Shown: piece after piece, positions 19,227-28,117 of the stretch
Layout of the letters: each line of letters opens with the position of its first letter
Position numbering within the stretch: the first letter of the stretch is position 1
DNA from: Haloglycomyces albus DSM 45210
GTDB lineage: Bacteria > Actinomycetota > Actinomycetes > Mycobacteriales > Micromonosporaceae
DNA: 64,000 nucleotides
Direction of reading: 5' to 3'
NCBI RefSeq assembly: GCF_000527155.1
Contig: NZ_AZUQ01000001.1
Location: 3,237,889 to 3,301,888, forward strand
Notes under the pieces: model-generated
Told to the model about the DNA's origin: nothing
Databases searched by the model: none
The model's input: only the letters and a program-made list of their open reading frames with translations
Program-made: the position numbers and the translations under genes

Positions 19227-20054
19227 CTATGCGGTCGCTACCGCCGAGGTGCGACGCCCGTAATGTCTGCCTCTGGGTTGGCAGTTCAAACAACCCGTGG
19301 CGGGATCGTCGCTGACGTCGATAGGAATTCCGTAGACCGAGCTGAGATTCTCAGAGGTCAAGACCTCTTCAGCCGGACCGGTGGCCACCACCTTCCCTTG
19401 GGACAGCAGCACAATGGCGTCGGCCACGGCGGCGGCCTGATTGAGGTCGTGCAGGACGACCCCTATCGCCACCGTGTGCAGTTCGGCCAGGTCGCGGATC
19501 AAATCCAGGGATTCGACCTGATAGCGCAGGTCGAGGTGGTTGGTCGGTTCGTCTAGCAGCAGGGTGTCGGTATTCTGAGCCAGAGCCATGGCGAACCAGA
19601 CCCGCTGTTTTTCACCCCCGGACAGAGCGTCGACCGAACGCTGCGCCATATGGGTGACTCCGCAGATGTCCATGGCGCGGGCGATGTAGTCGGCCCCGTC
19701 GGCGTCGCCGTTTCGAAAGCGACCACGGTAGGGATGACGCCCATAGGCGATCAAATCGACCACGCGAATCCCTCCGGGGCTGGGACGCGATTGCGCCAAC
19801 AGCGCCACGTGACGGGCGAATTCCTTGGGATGCAGGTGTTCGGCCCGCGTGCCGTCCGGGAATGAAACGCTCCCGTCGGTGGGTTGGTGCAGCTGTGCCA
19901 TGGCACGCAAGAGAGTGGACTTGCCACTGCCGTTGGGCCCGATGAGGGCGGTCACCCGCCCGGGGGTGAGGTTGAGGGAGGCACCGTCGACTGCGTTCAT
20001 CCCGCCATAGGACAGGCGCAAGTCGGTACCTGTGAGTCCAGCGCGATCCGGCAT
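19227..20054 (-). CDS. Iron-siderophore ABC transporter ATPase
   Basis: A 275-residue ABC ATPase of the FecE/FepC type that powers ferric-siderophore import. Walker A GPNGSGKSTLL near residue 38, Q-loop LLAQ, signature LSGGEKQRVWFAMALAQ near residue 143, Walker B TLLLDEPTNHLDL and the H-loop VLHDLNQAA are all present. It is first in the operon: ATPase, then a 107-base gap, binding lipoprotein, permease. Two IdeR/DtxR-like boxes lie within 55 bases of its ATG, so the whole operon is probably repressed by iron. No good ribosome site is seen; the leader may be very short. The C-terminal CLNC near residue 256 is unusual but not diagnostic. Confidence 0.93.
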   Translation of the reverse strand: MPDRAGLTGTDLRLSYGGMNAVDGASLNLTPGRVTALIGPNGSGKSTLLRAMAQLHQPTDGSVSFPDGTRAEHLHPKEFARHVALLAQSRPSPGGIRVVDLIAYGRHPYRGRFRNGDADGADYIARAMDICGVTHMAQRSVDALSGGEKQRVWFAMALAQNTDTLLLDEPTNHLDLRYQVESLDLIRDLAELHTVAIGVVLHDLNQAAAVADAIVLLSQGKVVATGPAEEVLTSENLSSVYGIPIDVSDDPATGCLNCQPRGRHYGRRTSAVATA

Positions 20055-20058
20055 GAAG

Positions 20059-20077
20059 TTAGGGTAACCTACCCTAT
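20059..20077 (-). promoter_or_regulatory. Iron box 1 (IdeR/DmdR-like)
   Basis: TTAGGGTAACCTACCCTAT, an imperfect palindrome, matches about 14 of 19 positions of the IdeR/DmdR consensus TTAGGTTAGGCTAACCTAA. It begins 5 bases upstream of the ATPase ATG, where a bound repressor would block initiation. Confidence 0.7.
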
Positions 20078-20090
20078 TTTTTGACCCACA

Positions 20091-20109
20091 TCGGGTTAGG
20101 CTACCCTAA
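20091..20109 (-). promoter_or_regulatory. Iron box 2 (IdeR/DmdR-like)
   Basis: TCGGGTTAGGCTACCCTAA matches about 16 of 19 positions of the IdeR/DmdR consensus. It lies 32 bases (three helical turns) from box 1 centre to centre, which suits cooperative repressor binding on one DNA face. Confidence 0.75.
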
Positions 20110-20136
20110 AACAAGAGAATCGGAGCTGGTCACGAC

Positions 20137-21213
20137 CTAGTCGTACTGATATAGATCGTATCCGTCCATAATATCGATCAGTTTATCGGCGTACTTCGGA
20201 TCGGTGGCGTAGCCGGCTTTCTGCAACTGCCGGGCAAATTGCCGCGGATCGTCCCTCACCGCCATCGCGTCGGCGTATCGCGACCAGGTCGAAAGCAGCT
20301 CACCGTGATCACGGTAGGAATCGGCGGGTGATCGATAGGCGCGGAACGTCGCCTCCACATCCGAACACTTTCCCGTCGGAGTGCACTCGAAGGTTCCATA
20401 ATCACGACACCCCAACGCGAGGTCGCCCGGAGATCCGAAACACTTCATTCCAAAGAAGTTGTGGTCCTCCCGGGCGAGCGCGCCATGGCCCCACGCCGAT
20501 TCCAAAACGGCCTGCGCCAGGGTGACCGATGCGGGTACTCCAGTGTCGTCCTGAGATTTCTGAGCGGCGGGTGCGTGCGTTTCGAGGAAACCCGCGTTCC
20601 CACCCTTCGGAATCGACGGTGCCTCCTGCCCACACCACGGCAACCAGGCCGCGCCGTCACTCCAGCGCACATAAAATCCGGAGATGAAGCGCTGGTCACT
20701 CAAGCGAAGCCAGACGTGATCGTCGAAGATGCTCTCTCCCCAGGTCTGGCACTCCACATCTACCGTCGCACCGTTGGCCACTCGATCGACCGGCCCGCGT
20801 TTGACGTTCGCGGCGGGCCGTACATTCAGATAGGAACCGGGAGTGTGGACCGTCGCCTCGGTGGCTCGCGGCTCGCCTCCCGAACACCAGGGCACCGGGT
20901 TCTCGCCTCGTTTTAGGAACGCACCGCTGATCCAGCGTTTCGGCCCTAGAGCGATCCATGTGCTTGTCGAAGAGACGGCCCCACTGATGTGCTCGCCGCG
21001 CACCTGACACACCGGAGATACCGCCGACCCGTCGTTCACGGCGTCGACGATGCGATGCTCCACTGTCGGGCCGGATCGCACGTTCAAGCTCGACCCGCCC
21101 GTGTGGACGACCGTGGCGGCCTCCGAGGCGACGGCCGCGGTGGGCACAACAAAGACACCGCTCAATGCCGCTACCGCGATGGCGACTCCTACCCGAAAAT
21201 ACGATTTCCTCAT
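20137..21213 (-). CDS. Secreted SH3b-SH3b-glucosaminidase (GH73)
   Basis: A 358-residue exported peptidoglycan hydrolase. Signal peptide about residues 1-30 (MRKSYFRVGVAIAVAALSGVFVVPTAAVASEA), then two SH3b-like repeats (about 33-112 and 117-197, each with a SxLNVRxxxxxxxxxVDxV core and paired Cys), then a C-terminal GH73 domain: GVPASVTLAQAVLESAWGHGALAREDHNFFGMKC with its catalytic Glu, and FRAYRSPADSYRDHGELL. It would cut glycan strands between N-acetylglucosamine and N-acetylmuramic acid. SH3b domains probably anchor it to the wall. Single gene, divergent from typA. The ribosome site is weak. Confidence 0.9.
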   Translation of the reverse strand: MRKSYFRVGVAIAVAALSGVFVVPTAAVASEAATVVHTGGSSLNVRSGPTVEHRIVDAVNDGSAVSPVCQVRGEHISGAVSSTSTWIALGPKRWISGAFLKRGENPVPWCSGGEPRATEATVHTPGSYLNVRPAANVKRGPVDRVANGATVDVECQTWGESIFDDHVWLRLSDQRFISGFYVRWSDGAAWLPWCGQEAPSIPKGGNAGFLETHAPAAQKSQDDTGVPASVTLAQAVLESAWGHGALAREDHNFFGMKCFGSPGDLALGCRDYGTFECTPTGKCSDVEATFRAYRSPADSYRDHGELLSTWSRYADAMAVRDDPRQFARQLQKAGYATDPKYADKLIDIMDGYDLYQYD

Positions 21214-21366
21214 GAATGATGAGCTTAATAGTCATGACGAAAGCTATGAGCGTTTTACAGATTTTCCTTCGATTCGGGCTTAATCGACGTTTTGCGGCCG
21301 ATCCGTCGCTTCCTTGCCTTTGTAAGATGGTTCTCAGTCTCACCTGGGCGGCCTGAGCCCCACACA

Positions 21367-21384
21367 GTGACCCGAGTCGGTCAC
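21367..21384 (+). promoter_or_regulatory. Perfect inverted repeat abutting the typA ATG
   Basis: GTGACC and GGTCAC flank a 6-base spacer and end one base before the typA ATG. There is no Shine-Dalgarno sequence, so this element occupies the place of the ribosome site. It could be an operator or an RNA hairpin; function is inferred only. Confidence 0.4.
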
Positions 21385-21385
21385 A

Positions 21386-23263
21386 ATGGCCCATGTGCTT
21401 AAAGAACGTAAAGACCTGCGCAATATCGCGATCGTCGCCCACGTCGACCATGGAAAGACCACCCTGGTCGACGGCATGCTGCGCCAAGCGGGCGCCTTTC
21501 GCGAGGGAGCGCACGTCGATGAACGAGTCATGGACTCCATGGACCTGGAACGCGAGAAGGGGATCACCATTCTCGCCAAGAACACCGCCGTACATTACGC
21601 GAATCCCGACGGCGACGATATGGTGATCAACATTATCGACACCCCGGGGCACGCGGATTTCGGCGGCGAAGTCGAACGCGGCCTGACGATGGTCGACGGG
21701 GTCGTGCTCCTGGTGGACGCCTCCGAAGGACCGCTACCGCAGACCCGCTTCGTGCTGCGCAAGGCGCTGGAGGCCCGCCTGCCGATCGTGTTGGTGATCA
21801 ATAAGGTGGATCGACCCGACGCGCGCATCGACGGGGTCCTCAATGACACCTACGACCTGTTCCTGGACCTTGACGCCGACGAGGATCAGATCGAGTTCCC
21901 GATCGTTTACGCCGCGGCCATCGACGGTGTCGCCTCCACAACCCAGCCGGAGGACGGTCAGGTTCCCAGTGATTCCGAGAACCTCAAACCTCTGTTCGAT
22001 GTGCTGTTGGAGACCATTCCCGCTCCGACCTATACCGAGGACAAACCGCTCCAGGCTCAGGTCACGAACCTCGACGCCTCACCGTTCCTCGGCCGCCTCG
22101 CGCTCTGCCGCGTCCATGAGGGAACGATCTCCAAGGGACAGACGGTCGCCTGGTGCAAACGTGACGGCACCACGACCAATGTCAAGATCTCCGAAATGCT
22201 CATGACCGAAGGTCTGGAGCGCAAGAGCGCCGAACGGGCCGGTCCGGGCGACATCATCGCGGTGGCCGGAATCTCCGACATCATGATCGGAGAGACCCTC
22301 GCCGACGCCAACGAGCCCGAACCGCTTCCGCTGATTACCGTGGACCAACCTGCCGTTTCCATGACCTTGGGGACCAATACGTCTCCCTTGGCGGGGCGGG
22401 TCAAGGGCTCCAAGATCACCGCCCGACTCGTCAAGGACCGCCTCGACAGCGAATTGGTGGGTAACGTGTCCATCAAGGTCGCCCCGACCGAACGTCCCGA
22501 CACGTGGGAGGTCCAGGGACGTGGTGAACTGGCGCTGGCGATTCTGGTGGAACAGATGCGCCGCGAAGGTTTCGAATTGACGGTGGGTAAACCGCAGGTG
22601 GTCACCCAGGAGATCGACGGTAAGCTCTGCGAACCGGTGGAGCGCCTGACGGTGGACGTCCCCGAGGACTATCTGGGAGCGGTCACACAGCTTCTCGCGA
22701 CGCGCCGGGGACGCAATGAGAAGATGATCAACCACGGCACCGGCTGGGTGCGCATGGAATGGCTCATTCCCGCACGCGGCCTCATCGGATTCCGAACCGA
22801 GTTCTTGACCGTGACGCGTGGAACCGGGATCGCCCACCACGTCTTCGAAGGCTACGAGCCGTGGGCCGGCGAAATCAAAACCCGCCAAAGCGGTTCCCTC
22901 GTCGCCGACCGGTCCGGCAAGGCCATGTCCTATGCGATGTTCAATCTCCAAGAACGCGGGACCCTGTTCGTGGAGCCTGGAACCGAGGTCTACGAAGGCA
23001 TGATCGTCGGTGAGAATTCACGTCCCGACGATATGGACGTCAACATCACCAAGGAAAAGAAGTTGACCAACGTCCGTTCCGCGGCCGCAGACGAGTTGGA
23101 ACGTCTGGTTCCACCGCGCCGCCTCTCATTGGAACAGGCACTCGAATTCTGTCGTTCGGACGAGTCGGTTGAGATCACACCCGACAACATCCGCATCCGA
23201 AAGACGATTCTGAATCTCAAGGAACGCGGCCGAGCCGCCGCCCGGGCCAAGCACGGCCGCTAA
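21386..23263 (+). CDS. typA: Ribosome-associated GTPase TypA/BipA
   Basis: A 625-residue translational GTPase related to EF-G and LepA, involved in ribosome assembly and stress growth. The G domain has all motifs: G1 [10 protein letters not shown]2 region EREKGITI, G3 DTPGHADF, G4 NKVDRPDA. Domains II and III follow, and the family-specific C-terminal domain contains [21 protein letters not shown] and [22 protein letters not shown]. Length is normal. The start ATG at 21386 has no visible ribosome site and is preceded by an inverted repeat; a GTG at 21395 is an alternative. Monocistronic, with a strong bidirectional terminator shared with the PAC2 gene. Confidence 0.96.
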   Translation: MAHVLKERKDLRNIAIVAHVDHGKTTLVDGMLRQAGAFREGAHVDERVMDSMDLEREKGITILAKNTAVHYANPDGDDMVINIIDTPGHADFGGEVERGLTMVDGVVLLVDASEGPLPQTRFVLRKALEARLPIVLVINKVDRPDARIDGVLNDTYDLFLDLDADEDQIEFPIVYAAAIDGVASTTQPEDGQVPSDSENLKPLFDVLLETIPAPTYTEDKPLQAQVTNLDASPFLGRLALCRVHEGTISKGQTVAWCKRDGTTTNVKISEMLMTEGLERKSAERAGPGDIIAVAGISDIMIGETLADANEPEPLPLITVDQPAVSMTLGTNTSPLAGRVKGSKITARLVKDRLDSELVGNVSIKVAPTERPDTWEVQGRGELALAILVEQMRREGFELTVGKPQVVTQEIDGKLCEPVERLTVDVPEDYLGAVTQLLATRRGRNEKMINHGTGWVRMEWLIPARGLIGFRTEFLTVTRGTGIAHHVFEGYEPWAGEIKTRQSGSLVADRSGKAMSYAMFNLQERGTLFVEPGTEVYEGMIVGENSRPDDMDVNITKEKKLTNVRSAAADELERLVPPRRLSLEQALEFCRSDESVEITPDNIRIRKTILNLKERGRAAARAKHGR

Positions 23264-23280
23264 TCACGACTCCGGTAAAA

Positions 23281-23324
23281 GTCAAGGCCGGGAGGACGCA
23301 GTCGATCGTCCTCCCGGCCTTGAC
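23281..23324. terminator. Bidirectional terminator between typA and PAC2 genes
   Basis: A perfect 17-bp GC-rich stem (23281-23297 with 23308-23324) and a 10-base loop separate two convergent genes. On the minus strand it is followed by TTTTACC; on the plus strand by TTG only. Confidence 0.85.
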
Positions 23325-23372
23325 TTGTGCCTGACCGTAAAAATGCGGTAGGCCGGGTCGGCACCGAAACTC

Positions 23373-24287
23373 TCAATCGTCGCGACGCTTATCGTCCCGA
23401 TCGGCCAGGAATCGTTCAAAGGCCTCCCCGAGTTCGTCGGCGGTCGGCATACGTCCTTCTTTCAGCATGTCATCGGCGTCGGCGGCCTCAGTGAACGAAT
23501 CGTACTGCTCCTCAAGGGAATCAACGACTGACGCTACTTCCTCCGACTCATTGACCTGCTGTTCGATCTCGTCGTGTATCCGTTTGCCGTCCTCGTCAAG
23601 AGCGGCATCGGACGGCAGACTGAGACCGGTGGCGTCCTCGATCGCGCTCAAGAGGCGAACCGTAGCGGCCGGGTAGTTCATCTGCATGACGTAATGCGGC
23701 ACGTGCACCGACAATCCGACGACGTCGCGTCCCGACTCTCCCAGGCGATACTCCAAGAGCCCCGCCATATGTCCCGGTACGGTGACTTCGTTGAAGACCG
23801 GTCGGTTGTCGAAGACCAGTTCCGGCCGCGAGGCGTGCACGGTCAAACCGACCGGTCGGGTATGCGGCACACCCATCGGTATGCCTTGGAAACTCACCGA
23901 CACGGGAATATTCCAGTGATCGATGAGGCTCTCCACCGCGTCGATGAAACGCTCCCAGGCGAAATCAGGTTCCGGACCCCGCAGAAGCAGGAATGGATTG
24001 TCGTGTTCGTCGCGGAGGAGATACACCATCAACGACGGTGCGTCGTAATCGCTCCACCGGTCGATCTCAAAAGTCAATGGGGGACGGCGAGATCGGTAAT
24101 CGATGAGTTGATCCACATTGAATGAGGCAACCGGGGTGTGTTCGTACGCGTCCAAAAGGAAATCCACAACGCCTTGCCCAGCCGAACCCGCATCCATGAA
24201 TCCTTCAAAGTAGTACAGCAAAGGCGCTCCCCGCACATCAGCCGGTTCGGAGAGAATGTCACAGAGTGTCCACGGGTCTTGATTCAA
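23373..24287 (-). CDS. PAC2 family protein
   Basis: A 304-residue cytosolic protein of the PAC2 (proteasome assembly chaperone-like) family that is conserved in actinobacteria. Landmarks: APLLYYFEGFMDAGSAGQGVVDFLL near residue 20, the region FQGIPMGVPHTRPVGLTVHASRPEL, and SVHVPHYVMQMNYPAATVRLLSAIEDATGLSL. The C-terminal ~80 residues are acidic and helical, with an EQQVNESEEVASVVDSLEEQYD stretch. Its exact role is unproven. It starts at TTG 24287, supported by AGGAAA 8 bases upstream. Downstream of ftsI on the same strand, but separated by 161 bases. Confidence 0.85.
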   Translation of the reverse strand: MNQDPWTLCDILSEPADVRGAPLLYYFEGFMDAGSAGQGVVDFLLDAYEHTPVASFNVDQLIDYRSRRPPLTFEIDRWSDYDAPSLMVYLLRDEHDNPFLLLRGPEPDFAWERFIDAVESLIDHWNIPVSVSFQGIPMGVPHTRPVGLTVHASRPELVFDNRPVFNEVTVPGHMAGLLEYRLGESGRDVVGLSVHVPHYVMQMNYPAATVRLLSAIEDATGLSLPSDAALDEDGKRIHDEIEQQVNESEEVASVVDSLEEQYDSFTEAADADDMLKEGRMPTADELGEAFERFLADRDDKRRDD

Positions 24288-24348
24288 TGGCCAATTTCCT
24301 TACTGTTGGTTGACTCCAATGCTAACGCCCACCACCGGAATATTGTTC

Positions 24349-24385
24349 CACCTCTCCGGGAGGTGTCTGCCACGCGCCAAGCGTG
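24349..24385 (-). terminator. Weak paired hairpins after ftsI
   Basis: Two short stems, CACGC/GCGTG (24371-24385) and CACCTC/GAGGTG (24349-24365), lie 60-100 bases past the ftsI stop, with no T-run. They may end the mraZ-ftsI transcript. Confidence 0.3.
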
Positions 24386-24448
24386 CCCGGGACATACGCC
24401 CAAGCTAACGACCGACTGACGCGACCGGACCGGTGGGTCGAGCGAACG

Positions 24449-26608
24449 TCACCCCCATTCGTGGAACTCAGGCTTGTCGACATCCGAAGGTGCGACGCCG
24501 TAATACTCCAAAGCCAGTTCGTTCAGTTTCCCGAAGGCGTCTCCCGTGGTGGACCCACCACCGACTTCGGAGGGCACGTAAACGCTGACGGCGACAACGT
24601 AACGCGGGTCGTCGACCGGGCCGAAGCCCACGAAATTCGCCACGTTCCCCTCGGCATACCGACCGTCTTCAGCGTACAGACCGGTACCGGTCTTTCCCGC
24701 GATCCGATAACCGTCCAACTGAGCATTGTGTCCAGTACCGGTATCGGCTTCGATCGGAGCCTGCAACAGGTACTGCATGTCCTCGGCCGCTTCCTGCGAC
24801 AGAACCCGACGTCGCTCTGGTTTCTCGGAGTCGACGGCAGAACCGTCGTCGTCGAGACGTGCCGAGATCAGACTCGGTTGGACGTACTCTCCGTCGTTGG
24901 CGATCGCACCATAGGCGGCGGCCATCTGGATGGTCGTCGTGGTGTCCTCGTGCCCGATCGGTATCGAACCGTACGAGGTCCCCGACCACTGGTCGGGCGG
25001 AAGCAGCATTCCCGACGCCTCCCCGGGCATTCCCAGTCCGGTGGGAGTTCCCAGCCCGAATTCCTGTTGATACTCGTAAACCGTGTCCGCGCCGAGTTCA
25101 TCGGCGATCATGATCGTTCCGGTGTTCGACGACTGCGCCAGCATCCCTTCCACCGACAGTTCGGCACCCCCGTGGGGATAGGAATCGCGATACGTCTCAT
25201 CGCCTTTGGTGATCGTCTGTGGAACGGCCATAACCGTGTCACGCTCGATGACCCCTTCGTTCAACCCGGCACCGAAGATCAGTGCCTTGTGGACCGAACC
25301 GGGATCGGTCACCTCACCGGTCGCATAGTCCCGCATCTGCTCGTCCGACAGGTCTCCGGGACGGGCGGAGTCGTAGGTCGGCGTCGACGCCAGCGACAGC
25401 ACCTCTCCGGTGGCGGAGTCGAGAATGACCGCTGAACCGAATTCGGCACCCGCCTCCGACACGGTGTCCTGGAGAATGCGCTGGGTCTTGTACTGCAGAT
25501 CGGAATCGATGGTGAGCTGGAGGTCCTTTCCGGGAACGGTGGGGTCCTCGCGGTAATACGCCCCGGGTATACGGTGCCCGTCCACACTGCGTTCATAGGC
25601 GATCTCGCCGTCCTTGCCCGACAGCCAGTCGTCATAGGACGCCTCTACTCCCAACAGCCCGTTGCCGTCGAGGCCGGTGAAACCCAAGATGTTGGCCGCG
25701 ACGTCCCGCCACGGCACGACACGTTTCTCGTCATGCCCGACGATCAACCCCGGCTCCCCCAGTTCCTTCACCTGTTCTCCGGTCGACAGATCCACTCCAC
25801 GCTGCAGAAAGCGAAATTCGACCGGTTTCCCCTCGGTGTCGGTTTCGGTGGCGAGGAGAGGTTCGATTTCGGAGGCACTGCGCCCGATCAAAGGCGCCAG
25901 AGTTACCGCGAGGTCGGCCGGTTCGCCGGTGAGGACCGTAGGATCGACCGCGATGTAATTGGCTTCCACCGTGTAGGCCATGCGGGTCCCGTTTCGGTCC
26001 ATGATGGTGCCCCGTTGTGCCGGGACGGGCTGTACCGTCAAGCGTTGTTCATGGGCCGAGGCCGCCAGGCTGGCCGCGTCGAACACCTGCAGCTGAATCA
26101 GTCGACCCCCCGAAACCACCAGGAGAATAATGATGAAGGTGGCCATGATGCGCAGTCGCCGGTGGCTATTGCCCTGGCGGGGAAAGCCGTGGAGCGACCG
26201 AACCGTGCCGGGGGAATCCGGTGCGGCACCACGCTGACGCGGTTTGACCGCCGGGCGCGTGGTGCGCCGTTTGGGGTTCGAGCCGCCTCGACGTGCCTTC
26301 GGCTCGCGAGCGGTGTCGCCTTCCCCGGACGCTACGGTTCCGCTCCGCCGTCGGGTATCGCGGGCGATCGGGGTGGCTTCGGTGGCACGCCGTTGCCGCG
26401 AGCGCTGTGCGGCGCGTCGACGACGTTCGGCCCGGTCGTCTCCGGAGCGCGCCGCCGGTGGTTCGGGGGGATCTTCTCGCTGCGCGGAGGTGCGTTTGCG
26501 GCGGTTGGGGTTGGATTCGCGCAGCGTCCGTCCGCGTGGGGAGTAGCGGCGGGCGCGCGATATCGCCGACGGGTCGCGGTGCTGATCTGATTCGTCTGTG
26601 GGCGGCAA
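24449..26608 (-). CDS. ftsI: Division-specific transpeptidase FtsI (PbpB, PBP3)
   Basis: Class B penicillin-binding protein that cross-links septal peptidoglycan, acting with FtsW outside the membrane. Of 719 residues, the first ~152 form a long, Arg-rich cytoplasmic tail; one membrane segment follows (about 153-175). Then come the pedestal domain and the transpeptidase domain with S-V-H-K (active Ser near 438), SSN, and KTGT near residue 640. The start is TTG 26608, one base after the ftsL stop. It ends the cluster here: no murE follows. The tail is longer than in most relatives and resembles a hub for cytoplasmic division partners, but no motif is recognised. Confidence 0.94.
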   Translation of the reverse strand: MPPTDESDQHRDPSAISRARRYSPRGRTLRESNPNRRKRTSAQREDPPEPPAARSGDDRAERRRRAAQRSRQRRATEATPIARDTRRRSGTVASGEGDTAREPKARRGGSNPKRRTTRPAVKPRQRGAAPDSPGTVRSLHGFPRQGNSHRRLRIMATFIIILLVVSGGRLIQLQVFDAASLAASAHEQRLTVQPVPAQRGTIMDRNGTRMAYTVEANYIAVDPTVLTGEPADLAVTLAPLIGRSASEIEPLLATETDTEGKPVEFRFLQRGVDLSTGEQVKELGEPGLIVGHDEKRVVPWRDVAANILGFTGLDGNGLLGVEASYDDWLSGKDGEIAYERSVDGHRIPGAYYREDPTVPGKDLQLTIDSDLQYKTQRILQDTVSEAGAEFGSAVILDSATGEVLSLASTPTYDSARPGDLSDEQMRDYATGEVTDPGSVHKALIFGAGLNEGVIERDTVMAVPQTITKGDETYRDSYPHGGAELSVEGMLAQSSNTGTIMIADELGADTVYEYQQEFGLGTPTGLGMPGEASGMLLPPDQWSGTSYGSIPIGHEDTTTTIQMAAAYGAIANDGEYVQPSLISARLDDDGSAVDSEKPERRRVLSQEAAEDMQYLLQAPIEADTGTGHNAQLDGYRIAGKTGTGLYAEDGRYAEGNVANFVGFGPVDDPRYVVAVSVYVPSEVGGGSTTGDAFGKLNELALEYYGVAPSDVDKPEFHEWG

Positions 26609-26609
26609 T

Positions 26610-27155
26610 CTAGTTCCCGTTCCTCGGAATTTCGTATGTCTCGCCGGTCTCCAGGTCGAGGTAGGTTACCGTGTCCGGTTCTTCCATGCCGAGACGTTCG
26701 GCGGCGGCTTCCAAATTGTTCAGAGTGTTGAGGCGCGACAGGTCGTCTTCCAAGGCCTGTTCGGTGCGGGTCATTTCGACCTTGTCGTCACGCAATTCCT
26801 GCAGATGGAAGGAATCGCTGTTGATGGTGGTGTTGAGCAGCAGCAGCCCGACGATGGCGACCACGATCAGCGACAGTAGTCCCGCCACAAAGGCGGGCCG
26901 AGGCAGGGCGGTCAGGTCGGGGGCCGGTACCGCTTGGCGTCGTGGACGTGGTTGCCGCTGCGGCTTGGGTTCCGGTTCCGGCGACTCGATTTCGACCGGT
27001 TCGGGGTCCACGGCCAGGTTTCCGGTGGCCACGGTGGTGGGTTCTTCGGGCGCGACGTCTTCGGCTTTGCGTGCCCGTGCGGCGTTGGCGCGGGCGCGGC
27101 GGCGTGCCGAGCGAATGATCGCATCACTGTTGGCACGCGGTCCTCGTGCGGTCAT
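26610..27155 (-). CDS. ftsL: Septum formation protein FtsL-like
   Basis: A 181-residue bitopic protein between rsmH and ftsI, the standard place of ftsL. Residues 1-~100 are a charged, Pro/Arg-rich cytoplasmic region; a membrane segment follows (about 103-124, FVAGLLSLIVVAIVGLLLL), then a heptad-rich extracytoplasmic coiled coil (about 130-165: DSFHLQELRDDKVEMTRTEQALEDDLSRLNTLNNLEAAAERLGM). It would bridge FtsQ/DivIB-type proteins and FtsW-FtsI. I chose the ATG at 27155 because AGGAGG stands 7 bases ahead; the longer frame to 27272 lies inside rsmH. Sequence alone defines the topology, and the name rests on position. Confidence 0.85.
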   Translation of the reverse strand: MTARGPRANSDAIIRSARRRARANAARARKAEDVAPEEPTTVATGNLAVDPEPVEIESPEPEPKPQRQPRPRRQAVPAPDLTALPRPAFVAGLLSLIVVAIVGLLLLNTTINSDSFHLQELRDDKVEMTRTEQALEDDLSRLNTLNNLEAAAERLGMEEPDTVTYLDLETGETYEIPRNGN

Positions 27156-27157
27156 GA

Positions 27158-28117
27158 TCAACCTCCTGGTGACGAATTGTCGAGTTTTTCGGCACCGCGC
27201 AGGCGAGCGGGTGCGGAGCGTGGGTTGCGGGCGCGTTCGGCGGAACCGGGTTGTTTGGCGCGGTTGGACCACGGCTTGAGTTGTGGACCGGTTCCGGGCA
27301 GTTCCACCGGCAGTCCTGGAGGCGTGGTCGATTTCGCGCGTTCGGCCAAGGCCCGTTTGGTGATGCGATCTTCGAGTGAGTGATAGGACAGTACGGCGAT
27401 GCGTCCTCCGGGCCGCAGGAGGTCCAGTGCGACCGGCAGGGCACGTGTCCAGGTGTCGAGTTCGCCGTTGACTTCGATTCGCAGAGCCTGGAAGGTGCGT
27501 TTGGCCGGGTTCCCGCCTTTGCGCCGCGCGGCGGCGGGGATGGCCTCGCGAATCAACTCGACGAGCATCTGTGAGGTCACGATCGGTTGGGTGTCACGAG
27601 TGTTGACGATCGCCGACGCGATCCGTGGTGCGAACTTCTCTTCTCCGTATTCTCGCAGAATACGGGTCAGGTGTGCGTGGTCGTAGGTGGCGAGGATGCG
27701 TTCGGCGGTGAGGTAGTCCCCGGGGTTCATGCGCATGTCCAGGGGCGCGTGTGCCGAGTACGCGAATCCGCGTTCGCGTTCGTCGATCTGCATGGAGGAG
27801 ATTCCGAGGTCGAACAGCACGGCGTGTACCGAGGTGTGGCCGAGTTCGCGAACGACGGCGTCGATCTGATCGTATACGGACTGGACGGGGATGAACCGGT
27901 CACCGAATGCGGCAAGGCGTTCCCGGGCGATGGACAGGGCGTTGGGGTCGCGGTCCAGTCCGATGACGGTGAGTTCGGGGTGGGCGGTCAACATCGCCTC
28001 GGCGTGACCGCCGGCGCCCAGGGTGGCGTCGACGGCAATGGCCTCCGGCGTGCTGAGTGCCGGATGTAGGTAGGCGAGAATTTCTTCCAGCATGACCGGA
28101 TCGTGGGGAGTGTTCAT
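27158..28117 (-). CDS. rsmH: 16S rRNA m4C1402 methyltransferase
   Basis: SAM-dependent enzyme that methylates N4 of cytidine 1402 in 16S rRNA. The 319-residue protein shows HDPVMLEEILAYL, the SAM loop DATLGAGGHAEAML near residue 30, LDRDPNALSIARERL, LFDLGISSMQIDERERGFAYSAHAPLDMRM, and the C-terminal AVLSYHSLEDRITKRAL. All are normal for the family; the ~50-residue basic tail is variable. ATG overlaps the mraZ stop by ATGA, so the two are coupled. It is second in the mraZ-rsmH-ftsL-ftsI run. Confidence 0.96.
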   Translation of the reverse strand: MNTPHDPVMLEEILAYLHPALSTPEAIAVDATLGAGGHAEAMLTAHPELTVIGLDRDPNALSIARERLAAFGDRFIPVQSVYDQIDAVVRELGHTSVHAVLFDLGISSMQIDERERGFAYSAHAPLDMRMNPGDYLTAERILATYDHAHLTRILREYGEEKFAPRIASAIVNTRDTQPIVTSQMLVELIREAIPAAARRKGGNPAKRTFQALRIEVNGELDTWTRALPVALDLLRPGGRIAVLSYHSLEDRITKRALAERAKSTTPPGLPVELPGTGPQLKPWSNRAKQPGSAERARNPRSAPARLRGAEKLDNSSPGG

